Shown: positions 15,949 to 24,344 of the stretch, in pieces
Layout: each line of letters opens with the position of its first letter
How positions within the stretch are numbered: the first letter of the stretch is position 1
DNA from: Lysobacter sp. Root690
GTDB taxonomy: Bacteria; Pseudomonadota; Gammaproteobacteria; Xanthomonadales; Xanthomonadaceae
NCBI RefSeq assembly: GCF_001427785.1
Contig: NZ_LMHM01000001.1
Location: forward strand, 326,716-390,715
Direction: 5' to 3'
DNA: 64,000 nt
Notes under the pieces: model-generated
The model's input: the letters and a program-made list of their open reading frames with translations, nothing else
What the model was told of the DNA's origin: nothing
The model's database searches: none
Made by a program: the position numbers and the translations under genes

Positions 15949-18033
15949 ATGGATCAGGTAACGCCAGAGCAATTAAAACAGAGTGTACAGGCTCAGTCCT
16001 CGGTCAGGGTCAAACTCGGCGTGCCTGTGGCGCTTGCCACCATCGCTGTCAACTTATTTTCGCAATCTGCCAGCGAGGCTTCCACCTCTGGAATAGGCGT
16101 ACTTGCTGGTTACATATTTTACGCTCTAACCACGTACGTCGTGGCGCGCCATCCAGGCCACCTCTCGTGGCGCAATATAGCGATAGGCACGGCAGCACTC
16201 GATCCCATCATTCTATCCGCCTGGCTGTACTTCGAAGGCGAAGCAGCGATTCTGATAGTCGGTTTTTACCTCTTCACAATACTTGGATTTGGCTTCCGCA
16301 TCGGCCCAAAGATAATGCGGTTCTGCCAAACGGTCGCCATAGGCTGTTTTGGCCTGGTGCTCATGGGCTCTCCAATATGGAGAGATAACCTATTCTTCGG
16401 CCTATCCCACCTGATTCTCCTTCTTATCGTTCCGATGTATGCCGGATCGCTCATGCGCGACTTGCGTGCAGCGAAAGCTGATGCCGAGCGTGAAAGCAAG
16501 GCCAAAACACAGCTACTGGCCAATGTCAGCCACGAGCTGCGCACTCCGCTCACGGGCATCGTGTCTGCCGCGCAGCTATTGGACAGTCACAGCAATACGC
16601 CCGAAGCCAACCGGCTAGCAGCCACCATACTCAAGCTGTCTTCTTCTCTCGACGCTGAGATCAGCCAGCTCTTGGACTTGTCCAAACTTGGCATTCAACC
16701 TGCTGCCGGTCCACCGATCGCGTACGAGCTTCGCACCGTCATCAACACGATCGAAGTGGCGCTGAAAGAGATTGCAGCATCGAAAGGGGTTGAATTAAAG
16801 ACGGAAATTTCACCGGACATCGCTCGACCGGTGCTGGGTCATCCCCATGAATTGACGAGCATCCTCATGAACCTGGCTGGCAATGCCGTCAAGTTCACCC
16901 ACACCGGCTCGGTGACCATTCAAATCAACTTGAAGGCCGCCACGGAGCGCACTTACTCGCTCGCGTTCATCGTCTCCGACACCGGTATCGGCATACCGCT
17001 GGAGCACCAGGAAAAGCTGTTCGAACCGTTCTATAGGATCGAGACCGGCGATCGGCGCCAGTACCGCGGAACCGGATTAGGCACGACCATCGCACGCGAA
17101 CACGTTCGGCGGATGGGCGGTGAGCTTTTGGTTTCCAGTTCCCCTGGCGAAGGCTCCACGTTCTGGTTCGACATCGAACTGCCCATAGCCAGCTTGCCGG
17201 TCGTGCCCGTAGACGACCAGCCACCACCGATCCTTGCTCCGAAGCGCATCCTCGTGGCGGACGACAACGCCCTCAATCTGGAACTGCTACTGCAAATGCT
17301 GGCGCGAGACGGCCACATAGTGACCGCAGCCCACAACGGCAATGATGCGTTGAGCCAACTCGCGCTGGATGACTTCGATGTCGTCATGCTCGATTTCAAC
17401 ATGGATGACCTTGACGGCCTTTCCGTTTTTCAAACCTACGCGATGGGCCGCCTGCATCCCGCACCGACGTTCTTCGTCACTGCCGACACATCAAGTTCGA
17501 CCGCCGCGAAATTGAGCAAGGCGGGTGCGGCCGGCGTGGTGTATAAGCCACTGACGTTCGACAAGCTACGCGGCGCGATCGCTTCCGTCTTTCCGAACGA
17601 GGCCCCGGTCGCCCGGCCCGACGCCACCGATCACGGCGGGACTCGACTGAGCGCTGTTCCTGTCGAGCACATCGATCCGGCGATCTTGGATCTATTGCGC
17701 GAAATCAAAGATCAACCGGAGTTTCTGCATAAGATCATCGGCGATGGCATTGCCGACCTGCGCGATCTTTTCAGCCAACTGTCCGACGCCATCACCGATC
17801 GCGACCTCCATCTGGTCCATCACCGCGCTCACGCCATGCGCGGTGTCGCGCTAAACATCGGAGCAGTCAGATTAGGCGCTCAATGCGAGCGCCTAATGGA
17901 CATCCCCATGGATCAATTGAACGCATCCAGCGAGCGGCTTCATGATGAACTGGTATCAACCTGGAAGGAGGCGCTGCAGGCGCTTGAAGAACTTCGCGCC
18001 CCCTTCGCCGGCACCGCGCACCCGACGGCATGA
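15949..18033 (+). CDS. RpfC-like hybrid sensor histidine kinase
   Basis: 694 residues. The N-terminal input domain has about five transmembrane helices (residues 20-165). It is followed by a kinase with H-box NVSHELRTPLTG (His195), N-box LMNLAGNAVKF and G-boxes DTGIGIP and GTGLGTTI. A receiver domain follows (ILVADDNALNLELL, phosphoacceptor Asp482 in MLDFNM), then a C-terminal HPt domain with His628 (HHRAHAMRGVALNIGA). TM-kinase-receiver-HPt is the architecture of RpfC, the DSF sensor that also restrains RpfF. It is convergent with the RpfF-like gene with only 4 bp between stops. No HD-GYP RpfG partner is present on the island. Substrate sensing is inferred. Confidence 0.88.
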   Translation: MDQVTPEQLKQSVQAQSSVRVKLGVPVALATIAVNLFSQSASEASTSGIGVLAGYIFYALTTYVVARHPGHLSWRNIAIGTAALDPIILSAWLYFEGEAAILIVGFYLFTILGFGFRIGPKIMRFCQTVAIGCFGLVLMGSPIWRDNLFFGLSHLILLLIVPMYAGSLMRDLRAAKADAERESKAKTQLLANVSHELRTPLTGIVSAAQLLDSHSNTPEANRLAATILKLSSSLDAEISQLLDLSKLGIQPAAGPPIAYELRTVINTIEVALKEIAASKGVELKTEISPDIARPVLGHPHELTSILMNLAGNAVKFTHTGSVTIQINLKAATERTYSLAFIVSDTGIGIPLEHQEKLFEPFYRIETGDRRQYRGTGLGTTIAREHVRRMGGELLVSSSPGEGSTFWFDIELPIASLPVVPVDDQPPPILAPKRILVADDNALNLELLLQMLARDGHIVTAAHNGNDALSQLALDDFDVVMLDFNMDDLDGLSVFQTYAMGRLHPAPTFFVTADTSSSTAAKLSKAGAAGVVYKPLTFDKLRGAIASVFPNEAPVARPDATDHGGTRLSAVPVEHIDPAILDLLREIKDQPEFLHKIIGDGIADLRDLFSQLSDAITDRDLHLVHHRAHAMRGVALNIGAVRLGAQCERLMDIPMDQLNASSERLHDELVSTWKEALQALEELRAPFAGTAHPTA

Positions 18034-18037
18034 TCGC

Positions 18038-18934
18038 TTATTTGCCGCCAGCGGCATCTCGCGATTGCATCAGGATCAGCATTTCCATGGTGCGAATCTC
18101 TTCAGCGCTCAGATTCATGGCGGTTTCAACCCAGTCCTCGACGACCCTGACCCCTTCGTCATAGTTGAGCGGAGCCGTCCTGTATCTGCTTGCTTGCACC
18201 TTCAACAAGGCCTTCTGCCTGCGTGAGTGCTCGGCGACATACCTCTCCACGGCACGCTCACCTTCTCCATCGCGGCATAGCTCATCAATGATGCCCATTT
18301 CGTACAGCTCGGCGGCGGAATAAATCCGTTTGTTCGTCATCATCTTCTCGGCCTGCCTCGCACCAACCTTGCTGGCCAACAGCCCCATGGCTCCTGTGCA
18401 GGGAAACAAGCCGAACATGATTTCAGGAAAACCAAACGAGCTCCGCTGCTCGGCGATTACATAGTCGGTGCTCAGCACCATCTCGAATCCACCGCCCAAT
18501 GCCCGACCCTGCACCAGACTGATCGACGTGCTCTCGCCCTTGAGCCGCGTCGACCAACCGTGCATCAGATCGAGGCAGGCCATCGAGTACTGCCTGAGCC
18601 TCTCTTCGTCGCGGGCCGCGATGCAGGAGCGAAAGAACCGCAAGTCGCCGCCAACACTGAAGTAGTCGGGGTGCGTCGACTGGATCACGGTGTACCGGGT
18701 GGGCAACGCAGCCGTCACACCAACGGGCCTGCGGATCGAGTCCAGTACGCTCTGGAATTCACCTACCAACGCGGGAGTGAAGTTTTGAAGACCGGAATTT
18801 TGATCTGGGGAAAACCGCACCCAAAGCACGTTAGACGCCAGCCGCCTATTTTCCGTCACGATGCGACGGGAAAATTGAACGGGCTGGATCGACGATTTGG
18901 GCAGATAACTCTGCAAAACGGGCATGGCGCTCAT
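18038..18934 (-). CDS. RpfF-like DSF synthase (crotonase superfamily)
   Basis: 298 residues. The crotonase-fold core has VQGRALGGGFEMVLSTDYV and FGFPEIMFGLFPCTGAMG. Glu151 and Glu171 match in motif and 20-residue spacing the catalytic pair Glu141/Glu161 of Xanthomonas RpfF, which dehydrates 3-hydroxyacyl-ACP to the cis-2-enoyl chain and releases the DSF fatty acid. Ordinary enoyl-CoA hydratases share the fold, but the N-terminal extension, PEI.F.LFP block and pairing with an RpfC-like sensor point to RpfF. A GAGGAT site precedes the ATG at 18934; 18925 is an alternative. It follows the KAS gene by 27 bp, so the two form an operon. Confidence 0.9.
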   Translation of the reverse strand: MSAMPVLQSYLPKSSIQPVQFSRRIVTENRRLASNVLWVRFSPDQNSGLQNFTPALVGEFQSVLDSIRRPVGVTAALPTRYTVIQSTHPDYFSVGGDLRFFRSCIAARDEERLRQYSMACLDLMHGWSTRLKGESTSISLVQGRALGGGFEMVLSTDYVIAEQRSSFGFPEIMFGLFPCTGAMGLLASKVGARQAEKMMTNKRIYSAAELYEMGIIDELCRDGEGERAVERYVAEHSRRQKALLKVQASRYRTAPLNYDEGVRVVEDWVETAMNLSAEEIRTMEMLILMQSRDAAGGK

Positions 18935-18961
18935 AATTAAATCCTCGGGAGGTTGGCGTGG

Positions 18962-20206
18962 TTACATCGAAAGGCTGCGCTCGGTGCCTAGCACCAGAGC
19001 AGCATTTGTTCCACCAAACCCGCAAGAGAAGCTAACTGCCAAGTCAATTCTGCAATCTGTGCGCGGAAGCTCTCCTACGTGATTTAGGCTACAACGTTCA
19101 TCAACGACTCCAATGTTGCCGCTCGCCGGCAACAACGACTCGTTCATTGCAACTACGGTGATAAGACATTCCATTGCGCTGGCCGCGCCGAGCAAATGTC
19201 CATGGACAGATTTGGTCGAACTGACAGCCGCTGAGGCCGGACCATCACCGAAGACCCCCCTTATCGCCGCCGCTTCTATTACATCGCCGCCTTCCGTAGC
19301 CGTGGCATGTGCATTTATATATCCCACCTCTTCCGCTTCGACTCCGGCGTCCTCTAACGCCGATTGCAAACATTCGATCTGGCCGGCACTATGCGGCATT
19401 CCGATGTGATACGCGTCGCATGAGACTCCGTAGCCGCGTACATATCCGTGAATTTTCGCTCCGCGTCGTTCGGCCAAATCGGCGGCTTCCAGCACGAGAA
19501 AAGCGGCGCCTTCGCCAAGCACCAATCCGCTGCGGTCCTTTGAGAACGGTCTGCAGGAATGACCGGGATCGTCGATACGCGGTTTCGACAGAGCGCGCGT
19601 GCCATCAAACACAGCAATCAGGGCCGCGCTCAGTGGCGCTTCCGCTCCCCCCGTCACGGCCACATCAAGATACCCATCGGCAATGGCTCTCATCGCCTCA
19701 CCGATGGCCACTCCCGATGAGGCGCACGCGCTTGAGTGGGTGATAACCGGCCCGCGAATCTTGTGGCGGATCGCAATTTGAGCGGCGCCGCTATTGGCCA
19801 TGATGGACATCGCGGTGAACGGCCTGGATTTATGCTTCCCGTTTAACAGCGATTCCTCAAACCAATTTTGAAGGGACGCCATCCCGCCATTGACGTTTCC
19901 ATAGTAAACGCCTGCCTTAGAGCCAAAGCTTTCAAAAGTACCCAGCCCAGCGTCAGTGATCGCGTCACCGGCGGCGATGACCGCCATTTCATGGCATCTA
20001 TCCAGAAACGGCCGCTCGATATAACTGAATCGTTCCGAGAACGTCCCTTTCACGGTGCCCGCTACGTGTTGGCTCGGCAATCTAGGAACCGTGATCAGCT
20101 CGATCCCAGTCGTGCCGACACGTAACGCGCCTGCCACTTCGGAGACCGACAGACCGAGCGGACTGAGCACGCCCATACCTGTAATAGCAACTTGCCGCCT
20201 TTTCAT
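18962..20206 (-). CDS. Beta-ketoacyl-ACP synthase, KAS II type
   Basis: 414 residues. The thiolase-fold condensing enzyme has the Cys-His-His set: Cys161 (HSSACASSG), His300 (INAHATATEGGD) and His335 (STKSVHGHLLGA, with Lys332). It opens MKRRQVAITGMGVLSPLGL. It condenses malonyl-ACP with acyl-ACP, lengthening the chain by two carbons. I start at the ATG at 20206, which has a strong AGGGGGG site; an upstream ATG gives a tail with no similarity. Being directly upstream of and transcribed with the RpfF-like gene, and near a dedicated ACP, it probably tailors the acyl chain of the signal. This is inference; a role in an unrelated lipid is possible. Confidence 0.92.
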   Translation of the reverse strand: MKRRQVAITGMGVLSPLGLSVSEVAGALRVGTTGIELITVPRLPSQHVAGTVKGTFSERFSYIERPFLDRCHEMAVIAAGDAITDAGLGTFESFGSKAGVYYGNVNGGMASLQNWFEESLLNGKHKSRPFTAMSIMANSGAAQIAIRHKIRGPVITHSSACASSGVAIGEAMRAIADGYLDVAVTGGAEAPLSAALIAVFDGTRALSKPRIDDPGHSCRPFSKDRSGLVLGEGAAFLVLEAADLAERRGAKIHGYVRGYGVSCDAYHIGMPHSAGQIECLQSALEDAGVEAEEVGYINAHATATEGGDVIEAAAIRGVFGDGPASAAVSSTKSVHGHLLGAASAMECLITVVAMNESLLPASGNIGVVDERCSLNHVGELPRTDCRIDLAVSFSCGFGGTNAALVLGTERSLSM

Positions 20207-20393
20207 CGTGGCCCCCCTGTGAGCCGACCGTTGCGACGGCCAGGGCGCATGAAGCACCATCCTCAGGCCGCCGCCGTGCCAATTACGTCACAGTAGGCGC
20301 CCTTTTCGCCGTTTTGCAACCGTGAATCGGCCCAAACCGACCGCCGATAAAACCGGGTAGCCTTTCTCGTCTGCCTCTTCCGCGAGACCATCC

Positions 20394-21236
20394 TTGTCTG
20401 GCCCCACCCGCCCCGCGCCTAACGGCATTACGACCCTTCAGACATCAATCGCCAGGCATCGGCGCGATGTTCAGCCGATTGCCGGCGTCGTTCTGTCACC
20501 AGGCTCCGCAGAGCGGCACCGTATTCAGGAAATTCTGCGGCGCGCTGGGCACACGATCTTCTCCACGGGCGACTCCGAGGACGCACTCGACCTCTATGCC
20601 GATGAGCAGCCCACGCTATTCATGATTGTGGCTGACGAGGGCCAGGACGCAGACGTGCAGGACGCAGTCGATGCGTTGAAGCAGCTGAGAGTGCTCCGTG
20701 CGGGTTGGCGAAAAGAAGTAAAAATCATGGTGATCGGAGACGGCGTACCAGGAGAGTTCGTTGACCTAAGGCTCGGACCCGGAGTCACCGCGGAAGCTTT
20801 ACTGACCTCAGTGGAGACGTTGTTCCGCCGATCACGAGAATCGGCAACGATGCACACTGAAACGCAGGGCTCTGACGTCCAGGCCTCTCATGAGCACCTC
20901 GCCGATATTGCGGCAAGTTTGGGAGTGGACTTTGCCGCTGAATACGTTCGATGCAGCCTCAGCGACATACAACGACAAGCACGGATGCTGGAAGTCGAGT
21001 TGTTCCGCAAAAACCCCTCAGCCATCAGATCGTCGCTGCATGCCATCCAAGGCCTAGCGCTCAATGTTGATGCCACAGAGCTAAACACCTCATGCCGCGA
21101 GTGGCGCGCAAAAACGGACGATGAACTTTTGCACTCGACCGTTCTGATTGCCCAGTCGATTTGGAACATGCTTCCATCGGCCCGTGAACGAGCTAAGCAG
21201 GCACTTTCCAAGCTCGGCCACGGCGTAGACGTTTAG
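20394..21236 (+). CDS. Degenerate receiver-HPt phosphotransfer protein
   Basis: 280 residues. Residues about 30-145 align with a receiver fold (GVVLSPGSAERHRIQEILRR), but the usual double Asp after the first strand is Ser-Pro, so it is unlikely to be phosphorylated normally. The C-terminal 110 residues resemble the HPt domain of the adjacent RpfC-like kinase. HAIQGLALNVDATEL here corresponds to HAMRGVALNIGAVRL there, and the phosphorylatable His is kept. It may relay phosphate in the DSF pathway, or be a duplicated tail of RpfC. The start is TTG at 20394 (no better start upstream); it diverges from the KAS gene across 187 bp. Confidence 0.7.
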   Translation: MSGPTRPAPNGITTLQTSIARHRRDVQPIAGVVLSPGSAERHRIQEILRRAGHTIFSTGDSEDALDLYADEQPTLFMIVADEGQDADVQDAVDALKQLRVLRAGWRKEVKIMVIGDGVPGEFVDLRLGPGVTAEALLTSVETLFRRSRESATMHTETQGSDVQASHEHLADIAASLGVDFAAEYVRCSLSDIQRQARMLEVELFRKNPSAIRSSLHAIQGLALNVDATELNTSCREWRAKTDDELLHSTVLIAQSIWNMLPSARERAKQALSKLGHGVDV

Positions 21237-21253
21237 CTGAAGGCAAACAACAC

Positions 21254-21651
21254 ATGCGCTCTAGAATTGACATACGACCGCGCAAGAAGATCCTTATAGT
21301 GGACGACGTTCCATCCGGGAGAATGCTTCTTGCGGCAGTCCTGAGCAAGCACGGCTAACCACCTCAGAAGCGTCCTTTGGTGACGCAACCACTGAGCTGC
21401 TGGCTACTCAAAAGCACAATGCCGTAATTCTGAATGTGTCGATGTTGGCTACCAGCATCGAGTATGTGCATAAGGTGCGGTCACTGATGAAGCCCGAAGC
21501 ACATCTGTTCGTCGCCAGTGCAAATGACCAAGGCGACTTGGAGCAGACGGTTGTCCGAGCTGGAGCTCACCATTTCCTGAGAGCACCTATCGGATTTGAA
21601 GATCTCCTCGCGAGGCTTGAGGCTATCGACCCGCCCGGGGCAGCTACGTAA
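21254..21651 (+). pseudogene. Frameshifted response regulator
   Basis: The ATG at 21254 opens MRSRIDIRPRKKILIVDDVP, a receiver start with the double Asp, and continues to LLAAVLSKHG. There a TAA stop arises at 21356. One frame over, the rest of the domain continues (TTSEASFGDATTELLAT to APIGFEDLLARLEA). Adding one base back to make a Tyr codon (GGCTA.ACC) joins both halves into GYTTSEASFGDA. The phosphoacceptor position is also altered (AVILNVSM, Asn where Asp is expected). It is 17 bp downstream of the receiver-HPt gene and was probably its co-transcribed partner. Confidence 0.8.
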
Positions 21652-22328
21652 GCCTGCAGACATGGATCAGGGGCTTCGATTCCTCTCGCCGATACCGCGA
21701 TGAAAATCGCAATTCTCGGCGATGTCTCTTACGGCAGTCAGCCGCCACCAGCGAGGCGCTTTCGCACGGTGCTTAATTTCGGGATTCGGCATGACGCGAA
21801 ACTGTTCGCGGCAGGTCCCGGACAGCACCGCTTCGGGCGACTGATCTCGCACGCCCAGGTCAAGCGCTGACAGTGTAGACGTCGAAGGCTGAGATGCCCC
21901 TACCGTAAATAGCGAGGTGAATGGCAAGACCATGAGTTGCAGCGCGCGACGCAAGACCAATTCAATGTCCAAAAGGACTTCCCTATCCCAGCCATGCAGA
22001 ATATCTATCGGCCGCCCCTGGCGAGTGGAATTTGTCACATTTTCTAGCGTACCTTTCAATCTGCAGTTTTATTATGCCTAGATATAAATGGCTCAAACGG
22101 CAGCCCATGGATGTATCAAGCTCGCCCGAACCGGGATAGCATCTAGATCCAATCACGAAAAGGACGTTCTCATGACCGACATCAGGGATGCAATTAATGC
22201 AAGAACCACAGCGATGTATTCAGTTCTCATCCTCAATACCTTTTGATCCTGCGCGCCTGTTTGAATGGCGCGAGTGCAGCCGCAAGTGAGCGATACCATC
22301 GGATGGCGGCACGCCGATGCGCTCGACG
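21652..22328. other. Intergenic region with only weak ORFs
   Basis: A 130-codon frame on the minus strand (21667-22059) has no recognisable domain, and its ATG has no ribosome site. I do not call it a gene, though it may be a decayed fragment. A 24-codon frame at 22172-22246 is listed separately. AT-richer patches near 22060-22100 could hold a promoter. Confidence 0.4.
22172..22246 (+). CDS. Possible 24-residue peptide or truncated gene start
   Basis: ATG at 22172 is preceded by AAAAGGACGTTCTC, a good ribosome site. It reads MTDIRDAINARTTAMYSVLI and stops after LNTF. It could be a short peptide or the 5' stub of a lost gene at an island junction. No family is recognised. Confidence 0.3.
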   Translation: MTDIRDAINARTTAMYSVLILNTF

Positions 22329-22613
22329 TCATAGCGATCGCCTATCCAACAGAGAGACAGCGAGTTGGCTGTTGATTCGCCGCCACTCGTCCGCGGCCTT
22401 GGCCTTCTGCTTGTCTAGGTAGTCGGCAAGCTGCGTCGCATCCACAATCCATGGAGACTTCTGGCTGCCGACGCGGTACACAGGCACAGGTAGTGCATGT
22501 CGGCAGGCGCGCTTCGCCGCCTCCGCCGGCGTCATCCCGAACAAGTGAGAGCACCGATCCAAAGGAATCTGTGCGGTTTCGTACTCGGCCATCAACAAGA
22601 GCAGAGTATTCAC
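22329..22613 (-). CDS. PrtN-family activator
   Basis: 94 residues. It matches the pyocin activator PrtN family: MNTLLLLMAEYETAQIPLDR at the start, then LFGMTPAEAAKRACRHALPVPVYRVGSQKSPWIVDATQLADYLDKQ. In Pseudomonas PrtN switches on pyocin genes. On integrative islands, PrtN-like small proteins sit near integrases and probably regulate island functions or excision. Its ATG overlaps the stop of the upstream winged-helix gene (ATGA), making it the last gene of a three-gene coupled operon. No pyocin structural genes are nearby, apart from one phage tail gene. Confidence 0.85.
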   Translation of the reverse strand: MNTLLLLMAEYETAQIPLDRCSHLFGMTPAEAAKRACRHALPVPVYRVGSQKSPWIVDATQLADYLDKQKAKAADEWRRINSQLAVSLLDRRSL

Positions 22614-23455
22614 GCCCCCGTCCTCCCTCGAAGCACACGCTGAATCTCAGCGATATGGGCTTGGGCCGCTGAAGGGTCGATATGGGTCCGTTGCTTTATG
22701 TCGACTCGGTTGGCTGCTTGCTCCGCTTCTCGCTTCCGACGCTCTCTAACCTGAGCACCAAGATCTAGAACGAATGCACCAGCAACTGCAGATCGAGCCA
22801 AGCCTCGCAGTAAGCGCAATGGCGAGGACCTAACTTCACCACGTTCGATAGCCCCCTGCAGTTCATCCAGCACGTCTTGCTGAAGGTGGCTAGGGCACCC
22901 CTCCTTGGCGAGGATCTGCGTAGCAGATAGGGCCTGCGCAGCGGCTAACTGCGGGGGCACGCTTAGATCCTTAAGCACTTCAACAACCACGGCATTCGAC
23001 GCCTCACCTAGCAAATGGGCTTCCGGCTGTAGTTGTTGTGCTTTGCTTATAGTCTGGTGCTTGGTACTACTGCTCTTAGCGCCTAGACGCCCGGCTTTCG
23101 GCAGTCCAGCCGTCGGTTTTCCAGTCATCGGGCGACCGACGCCTGAAAACCCGTCGTCGGTAGATGGGGTATCGGAGATCGTGACCTCGGTGGTCCAGCG
23201 ACCGCGATCGTTCTGCCGCTTACGCCGACGCAGATATCCGGCAATCTCAAGTTCGCGTAGTGCTGCCCGAATAGCATCACGTCCCTCCGCGCGCTCGCTG
23301 GCGAGATCATCTGAAGTCATGGTGTAACCGTCGGCGTTCGAAAGCAGCCGGATCGCAACCCCTAGGGCGCGATGGGTGATTCGGAAGTCGCGAATCAACG
23401 TATGAGGAACGATCTCAAACTGGCCACTTCTCGGTGCTCGGACGATTGCCGTCAT
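22610..23455 (-). CDS. Winged-helix DNA-binding protein of an island operon
   Basis: 281 residues. Residues about 10-85 form a winged helix (FRITHRALGVAIRLLSNADG, then SERAEGRDAIRAALRELEIA and GYLRRRKRQNDRGRW). This arrangement is seen in replication-initiation-like or regulatory HTH proteins of phages and integrative elements. A low-complexity linker (residues 95-140) and a helical C-terminal half rich in Gln and Glu follow. Both ends overlap neighbours by four bases, so translation is coupled through the operon. Function could be initiation of element replication or regulation; I cannot decide between them. Confidence 0.75.
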   Translation of the reverse strand: MTAIVRAPRSGQFEIVPHTLIRDFRITHRALGVAIRLLSNADGYTMTSDDLASERAEGRDAIRAALRELEIAGYLRRRKRQNDRGRWTTEVTISDTPSTDDGFSGVGRPMTGKPTAGLPKAGRLGAKSSSTKHQTISKAQQLQPEAHLLGEASNAVVVEVLKDLSVPPQLAAAQALSATQILAKEGCPSHLQQDVLDELQGAIERGEVRSSPLRLLRGLARSAVAGAFVLDLGAQVRERRKREAEQAANRVDIKQRTHIDPSAAQAHIAEIQRVLRGRTGA

Positions 23456-23751
23456 GGCTTCGCCCTCTCGGAACCCGCACCCGGCGCGCTTTCATGAAGG
23501 ATGTCTGCGACGATCGAGACGTCGAACAGAACGCGCCGACCCGCACGACGCTTTGCCGTATTCAGTCGGCGCGCGAAATCGGTGTCCAGGCGACTGAGGG
23601 ATACTCGCAGGCCATCCTGACTCCAAGTGCCGCCAAGAATCTTTGCAAGTCCTGCATATCCGGTATATGCACCGAACGCGGTTAACAAGTAGTCCTTAGC
23701 CGATGGTCGAGCTGGACTCGCTGTCTCTGTAGTACCACTGCCAGAGCTCAC
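23452..23751 (-). CDS. Hypothetical protein, first gene of the PrtN operon
   Basis: 99 residues, unrecognised. It has a disordered first 15 residues and a compact middle (DYLLTAFGAYTGYAGLAKIL, then SLSRLDTDFARRLNTAKRRAGRRVLFD) that could be a small helical DNA-binding domain. The basic patch KRRAGRR supports that weakly. The stop overlaps the next start by four bases. A perfect 16-bp palindrome lies 122 bp upstream of its start and may be the operator of this operon. Confidence 0.65.
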   Translation of the reverse strand: MSSGSGTTETASPARPSAKDYLLTAFGAYTGYAGLAKILGGTWSQDGLRVSLSRLDTDFARRLNTAKRRAGRRVLFDVSIVADILHESAPGAGSERAKP

Positions 23752-23872
23752 CTAGAAATCTCCGTTAGCTACAAGTAACGGAGAGAATCAGAGCGAAGCC
23801 TCGGCGGTTACAAGACACCTCAGCAAGTTTAGGTTTGACAATGGATTTCCGTTGCCTTGCTCTCACTCAGAC

Positions 23873-23888
23873 TTCCTATATATAGGAA
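23873..23888. promoter_or_regulatory. Perfect 16-bp palindrome, candidate operator
   Basis: TTCCTATATATAGGAA equals its own reverse complement. It lies in AT-rich DNA upstream of the three-gene PrtN operon and overlaps TATA-like sequence. It is a plausible binding site for a dimeric regulator, perhaps one encoded in the operon. Confidence 0.5.
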
Positions 23889-24052
23889 ATCCGAACGAAA
23901 ATCAGTGAGAATTAGCCAACTCTCACATGAAGAACAGTTTATAAGACATTCAGCGAATTTCATCCGAGCATCGCCGTAAGTCTCAACAGTGCGCGAAGCA
24001 ACGCACTTCGCCCTGCTCTGCAAGCATCTATCCTTGGATCAGGAACTCGTTC

Positions 24053-24335
24053 TCACTGGCCACGATCTTCATTAACAAAAAGTCGCTCCAAAGTCGCAGG
24101 CAGCAGGGTCGCATTGGCCTCGCGGAACGCGGCATGTCGGAACTTGAGTGCCGAGACAGTGGCTTGCAGATCGACGAAGACCTGCTGAACGGCAAGCGGA
24201 GGAATAGCGACTTGGATCTTGGCCAGTTTTCCACGCCCAGTGTGCGGTTGCGTCCAGCCCCTCCTGGTGAGCCTCGCCGACCTTTTCCAAGCCAGCAGGG
24301 CTGAGTAAGTAGTACAGCAGAAAGTCCACCAGCAC
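24053..24335 (-). pseudogene. hsdS remnant (type I restriction specificity subunit)
   Basis: Two frames together give the end of an HsdS protein. One contains LVDFLLYYLLSPAGLEKVGEA. The other contains KIQVAIPPLAVQQVFVDLQA and continues LKFRHAAFREANATLLPATLERLFVNE to a stop at 24053. PPLA.QQ.FVD is the hallmark of the conserved region after a target-recognition domain. A frameshift or deletion lies between them, and everything upstream of about 24335 is missing. It directly abuts the hsdM fragment. Confidence 0.8.
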
Positions 24336-24344
24336 ACTTGTTGT

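Noticed and set aside
21667-22059. 130-residue gene on the minus strand
   Set aside because: No ribosome site, no recognised domain and low-complexity composition. It could be decayed coding DNA, but I cannot support a gene.
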